From assembly GCA_038230735.1 (NCBI GenBank), contig JBBRMR010000008.1:1-64000 (forward strand): 64,000 nt of DNA. The letters are read 5' to 3'. Shown piece by piece: positions 32,940-40,456 of the stretch (its first letter is position 1; each line of letters starts with the position of its first letter). The notes below the pieces were generated by a model. It was not told the origin of the DNA and made no database searches. It worked only from the letters and a program-made list of their open reading frames with translations. This DNA comes from Arcicella sp038230735 (GTDB taxonomy: Bacteria > Bacteroidota > Bacteroidia > Cytophagales > Spirosomataceae). Made by a program: the position numbers and the translations under genes.

Positions 32940-34715
32940 CACCGTTCTGATACTCAATTCTTTCAATTGCTTCTCATCAATCGTTGAAGGTGAATCAATC
33001 ATTACGTCTCTTCCTGAGTTGTTTTTTGGGAAGGCGATAAAGTCACGAATTGAATCTGACCCGCCAAATAACGAACAAAGTCTATCAAAACCGAACGCTA
33101 ATCCTCCGTGAGGAGGAGCTCCATATTCAAATGCATCCATCAAGAAACCAAATTGGTGTTTGGCTTCCACGTCCGAAAATCCTAAAACCTCAAACATTTT
33201 GGCTTGTAATTCTCTTTGGAAAATACGGATTGAACCGCCACCAACTTCTACGCCATTGATTACTAAATCATAAGCATTGGCTCGAATTTTTTCTAAATCG
33301 CCTGATGCTAAATACTTTATGTCCTCTGGTTTTGGGCTTGTGAAGGGATGGTGCATGGCATACCAACGGTCATCGCTTTCTCCATATTCCAATAATGGGA
33401 AGTCAATTACCCAGTGGGCAGCGTATTTTTTGGGGTCTCGGAGTCCCAAACGATTACCCATTTCCAATCGTAATTCGTTTAATTGCTTTCTAACTTTGTC
33501 GCCATCGCCCGAAAGAATCAACATCAAATCACCTGGTCGGCATCCCGATTTTTCTGCTCCGAAGGCTTCCGCCCATTTCTTCAAATCTTCTTCTGAATAA
33601 AATTTATCTACTGATGATTTAATCGTTCCATCGGCATTGTAACGGGCATAAATTAAGCCTTTCGCTCCAATTTGAGGCTTTTTTACAAAATCCGTCAATT
33701 CATCCATTTGCTTACGGGTGTATTCTGCACAGCCCTTGGCACAAATTCCGACCACCGTATTGGCACTGTCAAAAACCACAAAGTCTTTTCCCGAAGTCAA
33801 ATCGGTAACATCCTCGCTCTTCAATTCAACAAACTTCATATCAAAACGGATATCAGGTTTGTCTGAACCATACAATTTCATGGCATCGGCGTAGGTCATA
33901 CGGGAAACTTCGCCCAAATCCATTCCTTTTACTTTCGTGAAAAGATAACGAATCAATCCCTCAAACATATTCAAAACATCCTCCTGTTCGATGAATGACA
34001 TTTCGCAGTCAATTTGGGTAAATTCTGGCTGACGGTCGGCACGTAAATCTTCGTCACGGAAACATTTTACGATTTGGTAATAACGGTCAAAACCCGACAC
34101 CATCAACAACTGTTTGAAGGTTTGGGGCGACTGTGGCAAAGCGTAAAATTCACCTGGATTCATCCGTGAAGGCACCACAAAATCTCTCGCACCTTCGGGG
34201 GTTGATTTAATCAAAACGGGCGTTTCAACTTCAATAAATTCCTGATTATCAAGATATTCACGAGTAAAACGAGCTACTTGATGACGTAATTGCAAGTTGG
34301 CACGAACAGGATTACGACGAAGGTCGAGATAACGATATTTCATCCGTAAATCATCACCACCGTCCGTATCATCTTCAATCAAAAATGGTGGTAATTTAGC
34401 GGGGTTCAAAACCGTGATTGACTCTATTTTTATCTCAATATCACCCGTGGCGATTTTGTCATTTTTTGAAAGGCGTTCTACCACCAAACCTGTTGCCGAA
34501 ATCACAAATTCACGCCCAAAAGTACGAGCTAAATCCAAGATTTCTTTGGATGTTTTGCCCTCTTCGAGCATCAATTGCGTGATGCCGTAGCGGTCTCGAA
34601 GGTCAATCCAAATCATACCCCCTTTATCACGAGAGCGTTGCACCCACCCACACAGGGTTACGGTTTGGTTTACATCAGCAAGGCGGAGTTCGCCGTTATT
34701 ATGTGTTCTTAGCAT
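32934..34715 (-). CDS. aspS: Aspartyl-tRNA synthetase
   Basis: The 593-residue bacterial-type class II synthetase charges tRNA-Asp. It has the N-terminal anticodon-binding OB fold (about 1-105; WVQRSRDKGGMIWIDLRD), motif 1 around LRHQVARFTREYLDNQEFIE, motif 2 FRDEDLRADRQPEFTQIDCE, the GAD insertion (about 290-400) and motif 3 GLAFGFDRLCSLFGG. It starts MLRTHNNGEL at 34715. A -7-like box on the minus strand lies at 34740-34747. It faces the EVE-McrB gene tail to tail. Confidence 0.95.
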   Translation of the reverse strand: MLRTHNNGELRLADVNQTVTLCGWVQRSRDKGGMIWIDLRDRYGITQLMLEEGKTSKEILDLARTFGREFVISATGLVVERLSKNDKIATGDIEIKIESITVLNPAKLPPFLIEDDTDGGDDLRMKYRYLDLRRNPVRANLQLRHQVARFTREYLDNQEFIEVETPVLIKSTPEGARDFVVPSRMNPGEFYALPQSPQTFKQLLMVSGFDRYYQIVKCFRDEDLRADRQPEFTQIDCEMSFIEQEDVLNMFEGLIRYLFTKVKGMDLGEVSRMTYADAMKLYGSDKPDIRFDMKFVELKSEDVTDLTSGKDFVVFDSANTVVGICAKGCAEYTRKQMDELTDFVKKPQIGAKGLIYARYNADGTIKSSVDKFYSEEDLKKWAEAFGAEKSGCRPGDLMLILSGDGDKVRKQLNELRLEMGNRLGLRDPKKYAAHWVIDFPLLEYGESDDRWYAMHHPFTSPKPEDIKYLASGDLEKIRANAYDLVINGVEVGGGSIRIFQRELQAKMFEVLGFSDVEAKHQFGFLMDAFEYGAPPHGGLAFGFDRLCSLFGGSDSIRDFIAFPKNNSGRDVMIDSPSTIDEKQLKELSIRTVL

Positions 34716-34739
34716 AAAATGTACGTTTCTTAATTACCA

Positions 34740-34747
34740 CAAAATTA
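34740..34747 (-). promoter_or_regulatory. -7 box TAATTTTG before aspS
   Basis: On the minus strand TAATTTTG fits TAnnTTTG and lies about 25 bases before the aspS start; the -33 element is weak. Confidence 0.35.
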
Positions 34748-34938
34748 CGGAAATTAAAGTTTTGAAAACCATTTGGGGGCTTAAAGATTGGGAAATGTGA
34801 TATATAGAGCATCTCGAAAACAGTTTTCATAGTTTTATGTTATATTTGGTATTCTAAATTCAAGTGATAAATATAATTCTGGCTAACGTTTATTACGCAC
34901 ATTTCATAATCCATAACTCAATTAAAATCTTAAAAATT

Positions 34939-35400
34939 ATGAAACTCAATTTATCCATTAATGAAAAACCTTACGCAGTAGATGTGCCTGAAAATATGCC
35001 TTTGCTGTGGGTAATTAGAGACGTTGTGGCTTTGAAAGGCACAAAATTTGGCTGCGGAAAAGCCTTGTGCGGGGCTTGTACGGTACATATTGATGGGGAT
35101 GCCGTGCGGTCTTGTTCATATTCGGCAAAATTTGCGGAGGGTAAAAGTATTACTACCATCGAAGGCACTCAAAATTCTACCATTCAAGCAGTTCAACAGG
35201 CTTGGATTGAGGAAATTGTACCGCAATGTGGCTATTGCCAGCCTGGGTTTATGATGGCTACCGCTAATTTACTAGACAAGATTCCTAATCCTACTGACCA
35301 AGATATTGATGATAATATTACCAATATTTGTCGCTGTGGTACTTATTTTCGCATTCGGAAAGCCATTCATAAAGCTGCCGCTATTCATGCAAATCGGTGA
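34939..35400 (+). CDS. (2Fe-2S) subunit of a molybdenum hydroxylase (IorA-like)
   Basis: The 153-residue protein holds two iron-sulfur clusters: the plant-type ferredoxin part with GTKFGCGKALCGACTVHIDG (about 34-53), plus further Cys, and the helical part with CGYCQPGFMMATANLL and ICRCGTYFRIRKAI. It passes electrons from the molybdenum site of a xanthine-oxidase-family enzyme, whose large subunit follows. The frame begins 25 codons earlier at a GTG, but MKLNLSINEKPYAVDVPENM at 34939 is the usual start. The substrate of this pair is unknown; isoquinoline 1-oxidoreductase is the nearest named model. Confidence 0.9.
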   Translation: MKLNLSINEKPYAVDVPENMPLLWVIRDVVALKGTKFGCGKALCGACTVHIDGDAVRSCSYSAKFAEGKSITTIEGTQNSTIQAVQQAWIEEIVPQCGYCQPGFMMATANLLDKIPNPTDQDIDDNITNICRCGTYFRIRKAIHKAAAIHANR

Positions 35401-35470
35401 TTGGTGATTAGTTACTGGTTATTTGTTACTGGTAATTAGCGTTTTGTAATTAATTGGCAATCAGTTAATT
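35401..35470. repeat. AT-rich repeat in the IorA-IorB gap
   Basis: TTGTTACTGGT echoes TAGTTACTGGT a few bases before, and its inverse ACCAGTAAC is seen at 24911. It fills most of the gap between the two subunits and holds no gene. Confidence 0.4.
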
Positions 35471-35526
35471 GCATAAAATCATTACTCACATTCTTTCAAA
35501 ATCAATTATTGAACCTCTCTCAAATC

Positions 35527-37698
35527 ATGGCAAAGTCTGTTGTAAATCGTCGTAATTTTCTTATTAAAACTGGTGTTGGTTTAGGCTTATTGGTAGGCAT
35601 AGGCGTGGTGGGTTGTGGACCTCTGCGTAGGCAAATTGCCCACAAAGCCGACCAAGAACCTGGGGGTTACAAAAACGATTCACCGCCCGAACTTTGGTTT
35701 GAACTCACACCCAATGGCGAGGTAATAATTCACTCGCCCAAAGTAGAAATGGGACAGGGTATTTTCACCGCCATTGCCCAAATTGCTGCTGAAGAATTGG
35801 AGGCAGACTGGCAACAAATCAAGGTGGTTCACGCCTCCTCTATCAATAGACCAGTCGATGCACTTTCCACGGGGGGAAGTTTATCAGTTTCGAGTTTATA
35901 TACGCCCCTGCGTGAAGTGGCAGCCATGATGCGGGAGTTGATAAAGGCTAATGCCGCTATTCTTTTGGGCGTTCCAGCCAATACATTAACCGTAAAAGAT
36001 GGTATAATTTCTGGAAAAACTAAGTCCATGACTTTTGGCGAAATTGCCTCCAAAACAACCAATTGGAAACTTGAAGTTGCCAAACCCATTCTCAAGTCTC
36101 CTTCTGAATTTAAACTGATTGGCAAGGCCCTTCCCCGCTTAGATTTAGAGGCGAAAGTGAAAGGACAAGCCGTCTATGGCATTGATTCCTCTTTCCCGAA
36201 TACGCTCTATGGCTCGGTGGCTCGTCCGCCCGTTTTTGGAGCAACATTTAAGGGTGTTGAGGTCGGAAATGTAGGCTCAATGCCTGGAGTGGTGAAAGTG
36301 GTGGTGGAAAAAGATTTCGTGGGTGTAGTGGCTACTTCCAGAATTGAAGCCGAAGATGCTAAACGTCAGTTAAAAATTGATTGGAAAATGCCCACTCAAT
36401 TGGTACAACAAAGTGATGTTGAAGCCATGATAAAAGTGGGAGTTGGCAATGATGTAATGATTCAAAAAGAAGGTAAAACCAGTTCGCATATTCAGGAATC
36501 GGGCGTGGTGGTGAAGGAATATTTTAGTCCATTGGGTGTTCATGCTCAAATTGAACCAAACGGAGCGGCTGCCTTTTATCAAAATGGTGCGGTGGTGGTA
36601 AAAATGAGTACACAGGTGGTAAAAATTACCCAGAAAAACGTTGCCGAAGCCCTTGATATTGATAAAGAAAAAGTAGATATTCAAACGCAATACATCGGTG
36701 GAGGTTTCGGTCGCCGTTTGCAAACACCCCATGCCGTTGAAGCCGCCTTGATGTCGAAAGCCGTTGGCAAACCCGTTCATGTTTTCTTTGAAAGAACGGA
36801 GGAATTTCAGAATGGTTTTCTGCGTCCGCCGAGCCATAATGTGCTGAAAGCCAAGCTAAATCCAGATGGTAGTATTTTGGCAATGGAACATCATACTGCC
36901 AGTTCGGACGTAGCTTTTAATTCCGCCTTATTGAAGGATTTGTTACCAATACCTCCTTCAATGGTCAAAATGATTGTGGGAGCAGACATTGGTGCTTGGC
37001 GTGGGGGCATGATTCATTACCTAAATATTCCCAATTATAACACTACCGCTTGGCACAAAGAATTGCCTTTTCAGACCAGTTGGTGGCGTGGTTTGGGACT
37101 TTTGCCAAACACCTTTGCCATTGAATCTTTCATGGATGAACTGGCATATCAGACTAAGCAAGACCCCTTGGCATTCAGAATGAGACATTTGGCAAATGAC
37201 CCAAGAAGTGAAACGATTAAAGGCGTTCTGAAAGCCGTAGCCGAAAAATCAAATTGGGGAAAACCGCTTCCAGAAGGCAGAGCAAGGGGTTTAGCGTGTT
37301 CAATAGACGTAAATACGCCCGTTGCCCAAGTGGTTGAGGTAGAAATAGTAAACGGTGAAATAAAAGTCCGCAAGGTATTTTGTGCCATCGACCCAGGTAC
37401 TATCATCAATCCAGACGGTGTGAAAGCCCAGTCCGAAGGAGCAATTATCATGGGTTTGAGTGCCACAATGTTTGAAGAAGTTACGATAAAAGACGGTAAA
37501 GTTACACCCAACAATTATGGATATTATCCCATTGCCATGATGAAAGATGCCCCCGAAATTGAGGTAATTTTATTAGCCAATGGCGATGCTCCCCGTGGCG
37601 TAGGCGAACCCCCAATCGGACCCATTGGTGCGGCTATTGCCAATGCCGTTTTTGCCTTGACGGGCAAGCGTTTAAATCGTATGCCTTTGAAATTATAA
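35527..37698 (+). CDS. Molybdopterin-binding subunit of a molybdenum hydroxylase (IorB-like)
   Basis: The 723-residue protein begins with a twin-arginine signal (NRRNFLIKT; RR at 8-9) and a hydrophobic stretch ending VVGCG, so it is exported folded through Tat and may be lipid-anchored at Cys30. The body has KVEMGQGIFTAIAQIAAEEL, YIGGGFGRRLQTPHAVEAAL, WWRGLGLLPNTFAIESFMDE and RGVGEPPIGPIGAAIANAVF, the molybdenum cofactor site with its glutamate (GEPP). It pairs with the 2Fe-2S subunit just upstream. A TTG six codons earlier (35509) is possible, but ATG at 35527 gives a tidy signal peptide. No electron-accepting cytochrome gene is adjacent. Confidence 0.92.
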   Translation: MAKSVVNRRNFLIKTGVGLGLLVGIGVVGCGPLRRQIAHKADQEPGGYKNDSPPELWFELTPNGEVIIHSPKVEMGQGIFTAIAQIAAEELEADWQQIKVVHASSINRPVDALSTGGSLSVSSLYTPLREVAAMMRELIKANAAILLGVPANTLTVKDGIISGKTKSMTFGEIASKTTNWKLEVAKPILKSPSEFKLIGKALPRLDLEAKVKGQAVYGIDSSFPNTLYGSVARPPVFGATFKGVEVGNVGSMPGVVKVVVEKDFVGVVATSRIEAEDAKRQLKIDWKMPTQLVQQSDVEAMIKVGVGNDVMIQKEGKTSSHIQESGVVVKEYFSPLGVHAQIEPNGAAAFYQNGAVVVKMSTQVVKITQKNVAEALDIDKEKVDIQTQYIGGGFGRRLQTPHAVEAALMSKAVGKPVHVFFERTEEFQNGFLRPPSHNVLKAKLNPDGSILAMEHHTASSDVAFNSALLKDLLPIPPSMVKMIVGADIGAWRGGMIHYLNIPNYNTTAWHKELPFQTSWWRGLGLLPNTFAIESFMDELAYQTKQDPLAFRMRHLANDPRSETIKGVLKAVAEKSNWGKPLPEGRARGLACSIDVNTPVAQVVEVEIVNGEIKVRKVFCAIDPGTIINPDGVKAQSEGAIIMGLSATMFEEVTIKDGKVTPNNYGYYPIAMMKDAPEIEVILLANGDAPRGVGEPPIGPIGAAIANAVFALTGKRLNRMPLKL

Positions 37699-37739
37699 GA
37701 TATTGATAGTCAATGGCTTGTACAAATAAGCTAAATTTT

Positions 37740-37838
37740 ATGGTATTTATTCTAAAAATTAAATTTAATATTATGGTATTTATTTTAAATTCATCTTTTA
37801 ATATTATGGTATTTATTTTAAATTTATAGAAAATAAAT
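37740..37838. repeat. Three tandem 33-bp repeats before the ATPase gene
   Basis: Units at 37740-37772, 37773-37805 and 37806-37838 each begin ATGGTATTTATT. The period is exactly 11 codons, and the first copies form a small open frame (37740-37829) reading MVFIL three times. The array ends four bases before the ATG at 37843. Confidence 0.8.
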
Positions 37839-37842
37839 ACTC

Positions 37843-39129
37843 ATGCACAGAGAAAAAATAAGCGATTTACTTGTTTGGAAAGACAAATCAAATCGAAAAC
37901 CTTTGATTTTGAATGGAGCAAGACAAGTAGGAAAATCATGGTTAGTAAAACATTTTGGCGAAACTCATTTTGAAGGCAAAGTCATCTTGGTAAACTTTGA
38001 AAAAAGTAAGAACCTCCATGAAATCTTCAAGGCTAATTTTGATGTAAAACGAATCACCCTTGAACTCGGTTTAGCCCTCAATACTACGATTGAAGCGGGA
38101 AGAGATTTACTATTCTTCGATGAGATTCAGGCTTGTGCGGAGGCATTGGGAAGTCTGCGGTATTTTTACGAAGATATGCCCGATTTACACCTCATTGCGG
38201 CAGGTTCTTTATTGGATTTTGAGTTCAGAAATCAACCTTTTCCTGTGGGCAGAGTGGAAACGCTCAATCTATATCCAATGACTTTTTATGAGTTTTTGAA
38301 AGCACGGGGTAAAGAATCTTTGAGTGCTTTGTTAAAAACGCCTTTGACCGATTTACCCAATGGTGTTGAACAGTATTTTGAAGAAGATTTCAATCTTTAT
38401 CTAATCGTGGGCGGAATGCCCGAATGTGTGAAATATTTTACCGAAACCAACGATTTGCAAGGGATTAAAAACATTCAAGACGATTTACTTTATACCTACG
38501 AACAGGACTTTAAAAAATACCAACCAAGCATCAATACCGACTGTCTAATTGATGTCTTGGATAATGCCACTAAGTTTATGGGCAATCAAATTATTTACAC
38601 CAAATTATCCGAACGCTTCACGAGTCCTACCATCAAAAAAGGTGTTGATTTGCTCAGAACGGCACGTTTGCTTCATAGTGTGCAGAATGTATCGGTGAGT
38701 GGTTTGCCCTTGACGGCATCGGGAAAACAGTTTAAATTGTTCTTTTTGGATGTGGGTTTGTTGCTCCGAAAGAGTAATCTGGAATACCAAAATCTATACA
38801 TCAAAAGAGAACTCACCGCCGCTTTTCAGGGAATGTTAGTCGAGCAATTTGTGGCACAGCAACTCATTACCCAAACCGACCAACAAGTTTTTTATTGGGC
38901 AAGAACCGAATCAGGGGCAAGTTCAGAAGTTGATTTTGTGATGGTGCAAGAAGGCAAAATCATTCCTATTGAAGTAAAGTCAGGCAAAAGCGGCTCACTC
39001 AGAAGCCTTCATTATCTCTTAGACAAATACCCAAACATCGAAAATGCGATTGTTTTTTCACAGGCAGAAACTGGCGTAAATGATAAAATTCAGTTTGTGC
39101 CGATTTATTTTGCTGGGGAGGTTATGTGA
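37843..39129 (+). CDS. AAA ATPase with C-terminal DUF4143 (PD-(D/E)XK-like) domain
   Basis: The 428-residue protein has an AAA_14 ATPase domain, with Walker A GARQVGKS (25-32), Walker B DLLFFDEIQ and sensor region LIAAGSLLDFEF, and a C-terminal DUF4143 domain with EVDFVM (362-367) and IPIEVKSGK (about 375-383), where D, E377 and K379 fit a nuclease core. Such proteins are widespread and mobile; their function is not established. It sits behind the 33-bp repeat array and just ahead of a toxin-antitoxin pair, all on the same strand. Confidence 0.9.
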   Translation: MHREKISDLLVWKDKSNRKPLILNGARQVGKSWLVKHFGETHFEGKVILVNFEKSKNLHEIFKANFDVKRITLELGLALNTTIEAGRDLLFFDEIQACAEALGSLRYFYEDMPDLHLIAAGSLLDFEFRNQPFPVGRVETLNLYPMTFYEFLKARGKESLSALLKTPLTDLPNGVEQYFEEDFNLYLIVGGMPECVKYFTETNDLQGIKNIQDDLLYTYEQDFKKYQPSINTDCLIDVLDNATKFMGNQIIYTKLSERFTSPTIKKGVDLLRTARLLHSVQNVSVSGLPLTASGKQFKLFFLDVGLLLRKSNLEYQNLYIKRELTAAFQGMLVEQFVAQQLITQTDQQVFYWARTESGASSEVDFVMVQEGKIIPIEVKSGKSGSLRSLHYLLDKYPNIENAIVFSQAETGVNDKIQFVPIYFAGEVM

Positions 39130-39199
39130 TTATCAAAATGGTGTTTCAAAGTACAAAGGATTCACTTATATTTACCTACAAATATTTAATTTCACAGAT

Positions 39200-39427
39200 A
39201 TGACAACGCTCGAATTAAAATCAGATTTACATTTGTTAGTAGATAGAATTTCAGATAGTAATGTTTTGGAAACTTTCCATACGCTACTCTCACGTGAAGT
39301 AAGAGAGGCAAACGATTTTTGGAATGAACTAACAAATGCTCAAAAAAAGGATATTCAAGCGGGACTTGAAGACTTGAAAGCTGGACGTAAAAAGCCTTTG
39401 GCAGAGGTTATGAAAAAGTATTTATAG
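39200..39427 (+). CDS. Putative antitoxin of a ParE-type pair
   Basis: This 75-residue, mainly helical protein starts MTTLELKSDLHLLVDRISDS and ends LKAGRKKPLAEVMKKYL, a C-terminal segment of the kind that wraps its toxin in RelB/ParD-like proteins. It is followed after two bases by a RelE/ParE-type toxin gene, which is the main ground for the call. The open frame extends 40 codons upstream into the ATPase gene, but the ATG at 39200 follows the usual length. No DNA-binding motif is obvious. Confidence 0.8.
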   Translation: MTTLELKSDLHLLVDRISDSNVLETFHTLLSREVREANDFWNELTNAQKKDIQAGLEDLKAGRKKPLAEVMKKYL

Positions 39428-39429
39428 AG

Positions 39430-39726
39430 ATGAAAATACACGAAATTTACGTTTCAGAAAGGGCTGAAAAGAACTTAGATAATATTCTGGAATACCTCGA
39501 AGAAGAATGGTCTGAGAAGGTCAGAAAAGCATTTTTAGATGAAATAACGGCTAATTTTGATAGAATTAGTAGGATGCCAGCCCTATTTCCTAAATCTGAA
39601 AAACATGATAATTTGCGTCAGGCACTTATTGGAAAACATACCTTCATCTTCTATCAAGTTTTTGAAGAGTATATTGATATTGTAACCATTCAAAACACTC
39701 GACAAAATCCAGATTTTTTAGTTTAA
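39430..39726 (+). CDS. RelE/ParE-family toxin
   Basis: The 98-residue protein has the RelE/ParE fold sequence: IYVSERAEKNLDNILEYLEE at the N-terminus, a central RISRMPALFPKSEKHDNLRQ segment, and IFYQVFEEYIDIVTIQNTRQ leading to the end NPDFLV. ParE toxins poison gyrase and RelE toxins cut mRNA; which applies is not clear from sequence, though NPDFL is common among ParE-like members. It starts two bases after the antitoxin stop, an operon arrangement. Confidence 0.88.
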   Translation: MKIHEIYVSERAEKNLDNILEYLEEEWSEKVRKAFLDEITANFDRISRMPALFPKSEKHDNLRQALIGKHTFIFYQVFEEYIDIVTIQNTRQNPDFLV

Positions 39727-39731
39727 GTTTC

Positions 39732-39769
39732 AAAAGCCTTTTGGGATATTCCATTAGGCTTTTATTTTA
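39732..39769 (+). terminator. Terminator after the toxin gene
   Basis: AAAAGCC (39732-39738) pairs with GGCTTTT (39757-39763) and continues into ATTTTA. The 18-base loop is longish; it can also act on the minus strand. Confidence 0.6.
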
Positions 39770-39955
39770 AACATTACTCAACATCAAAACATTATCTTCA
39801 TATTCCTCAGCCTGTAATGATAACGCCTGCAAATCTTTAACCTCTTGATTATCAAGGGGATTAAACTCTCCCATTATAGTAGCTTTCTGTAAATATTCCT
39901 CAATTTGAGCCATTACGACTTGATATTGTTCTTTATTTTGAATGTTATTTTTCAT
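39767..39955 (-). CDS. HigA-like antitoxin N-terminal domain without HTH (possibly truncated)
   Basis: The 62-residue protein reads NKEQYQVVMAQIEEYLQKA, then PLDNQEVKDLQALSLQAEEY. This fits the helical N-terminal part of HigA-type antitoxins (COG5499), in which a YE-like end is followed by a helix-turn-helix. Here it stops shortly after, so the DNA-binding half is missing, and no HigB toxin lies beside it. It could be a decay product or a stand-alone small protein. It runs against the ParE toxin gene, tail to tail. Confidence 0.6.
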   Translation of the reverse strand: MKNNIQNKEQYQVVMAQIEEYLQKATIMGEFNPLDNQEVKDLQALSLQAEEYEDNVLMLSNV

Positions 39956-40001
39956 TTTTATATCTTTGGAGAATTCAATTTATCATATTTTTCAAGTAAA
40001 C

Positions 40002-40364
40002 TTAAAGAGATGCTTTTACTGTTAATTTTCCTTTTTTGTTATCTAAATGCTTAAAAGTAAAAAGGGCTTTGCTATCATAAAAATCCCAATATTTATCTTT
40101 GATTTTTACGTCTCCTGCAAACAACGGAATCTCTAATTTGAGGTCTTTATTTTTTGAATTATACCCTTCGTAATAAGTCACTCTTAGTTGTGCATCACTT
40201 TCCACAAAACCTTCAATATCATAGCGTAGAAATACACGATAACCGCTACTATTTTCAACTATGAATGAAGTATCTTTACTCGCAACAAAAGTAATAGTTT
40301 CAGCTTTTCTTTCTGAGTAACTACAAAATGCAATAAACATAATGGTCAAAATTAGATTTTTCAT
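40002..40364 (-). CDS. Secreted protein of unknown function
   Basis: The 120-residue protein starts with MKNLILTIMFIAFCSYSERK, a short signal peptide, possibly lipoprotein-like with Cys14, and is then beta-rich (TITFVASKDTSFIVENSSGY, RVTYYEGYNSKNKDLKLEI). I recognise no domain. It stands alone on the minus strand, ahead of the prolyl oligopeptidase on the plus strand. Confidence 0.6.
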   Translation of the reverse strand: MKNLILTIMFIAFCSYSERKAETITFVASKDTSFIVENSSGYRVFLRYDIEGFVESDAQLRVTYYEGYNSKNKDLKLEIPLFAGDVKIKDKYWDFYDSKALFTFKHLDNKKGKLTVKASL

Positions 40365-40456
40365 TGATATTTCGATTTTGCACTAATTAAACTGACTTTA
40401 AAATAGGAAAATAAATTTACAAGATTAATAAATCCATCACAAACCAACAAACAAAA

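Noticed and set aside
37740..37838. 33-bp direct repeats considered as a CRISPR array
   Set aside because: The units are head to tail without spacers, and no cas gene is present.
39080..39199. Longer N-terminus for the ParE-pair antitoxin
   Set aside because: It lies in the ATPase gene's 3' end and gap, and would add 40 residues unlike any antitoxin.
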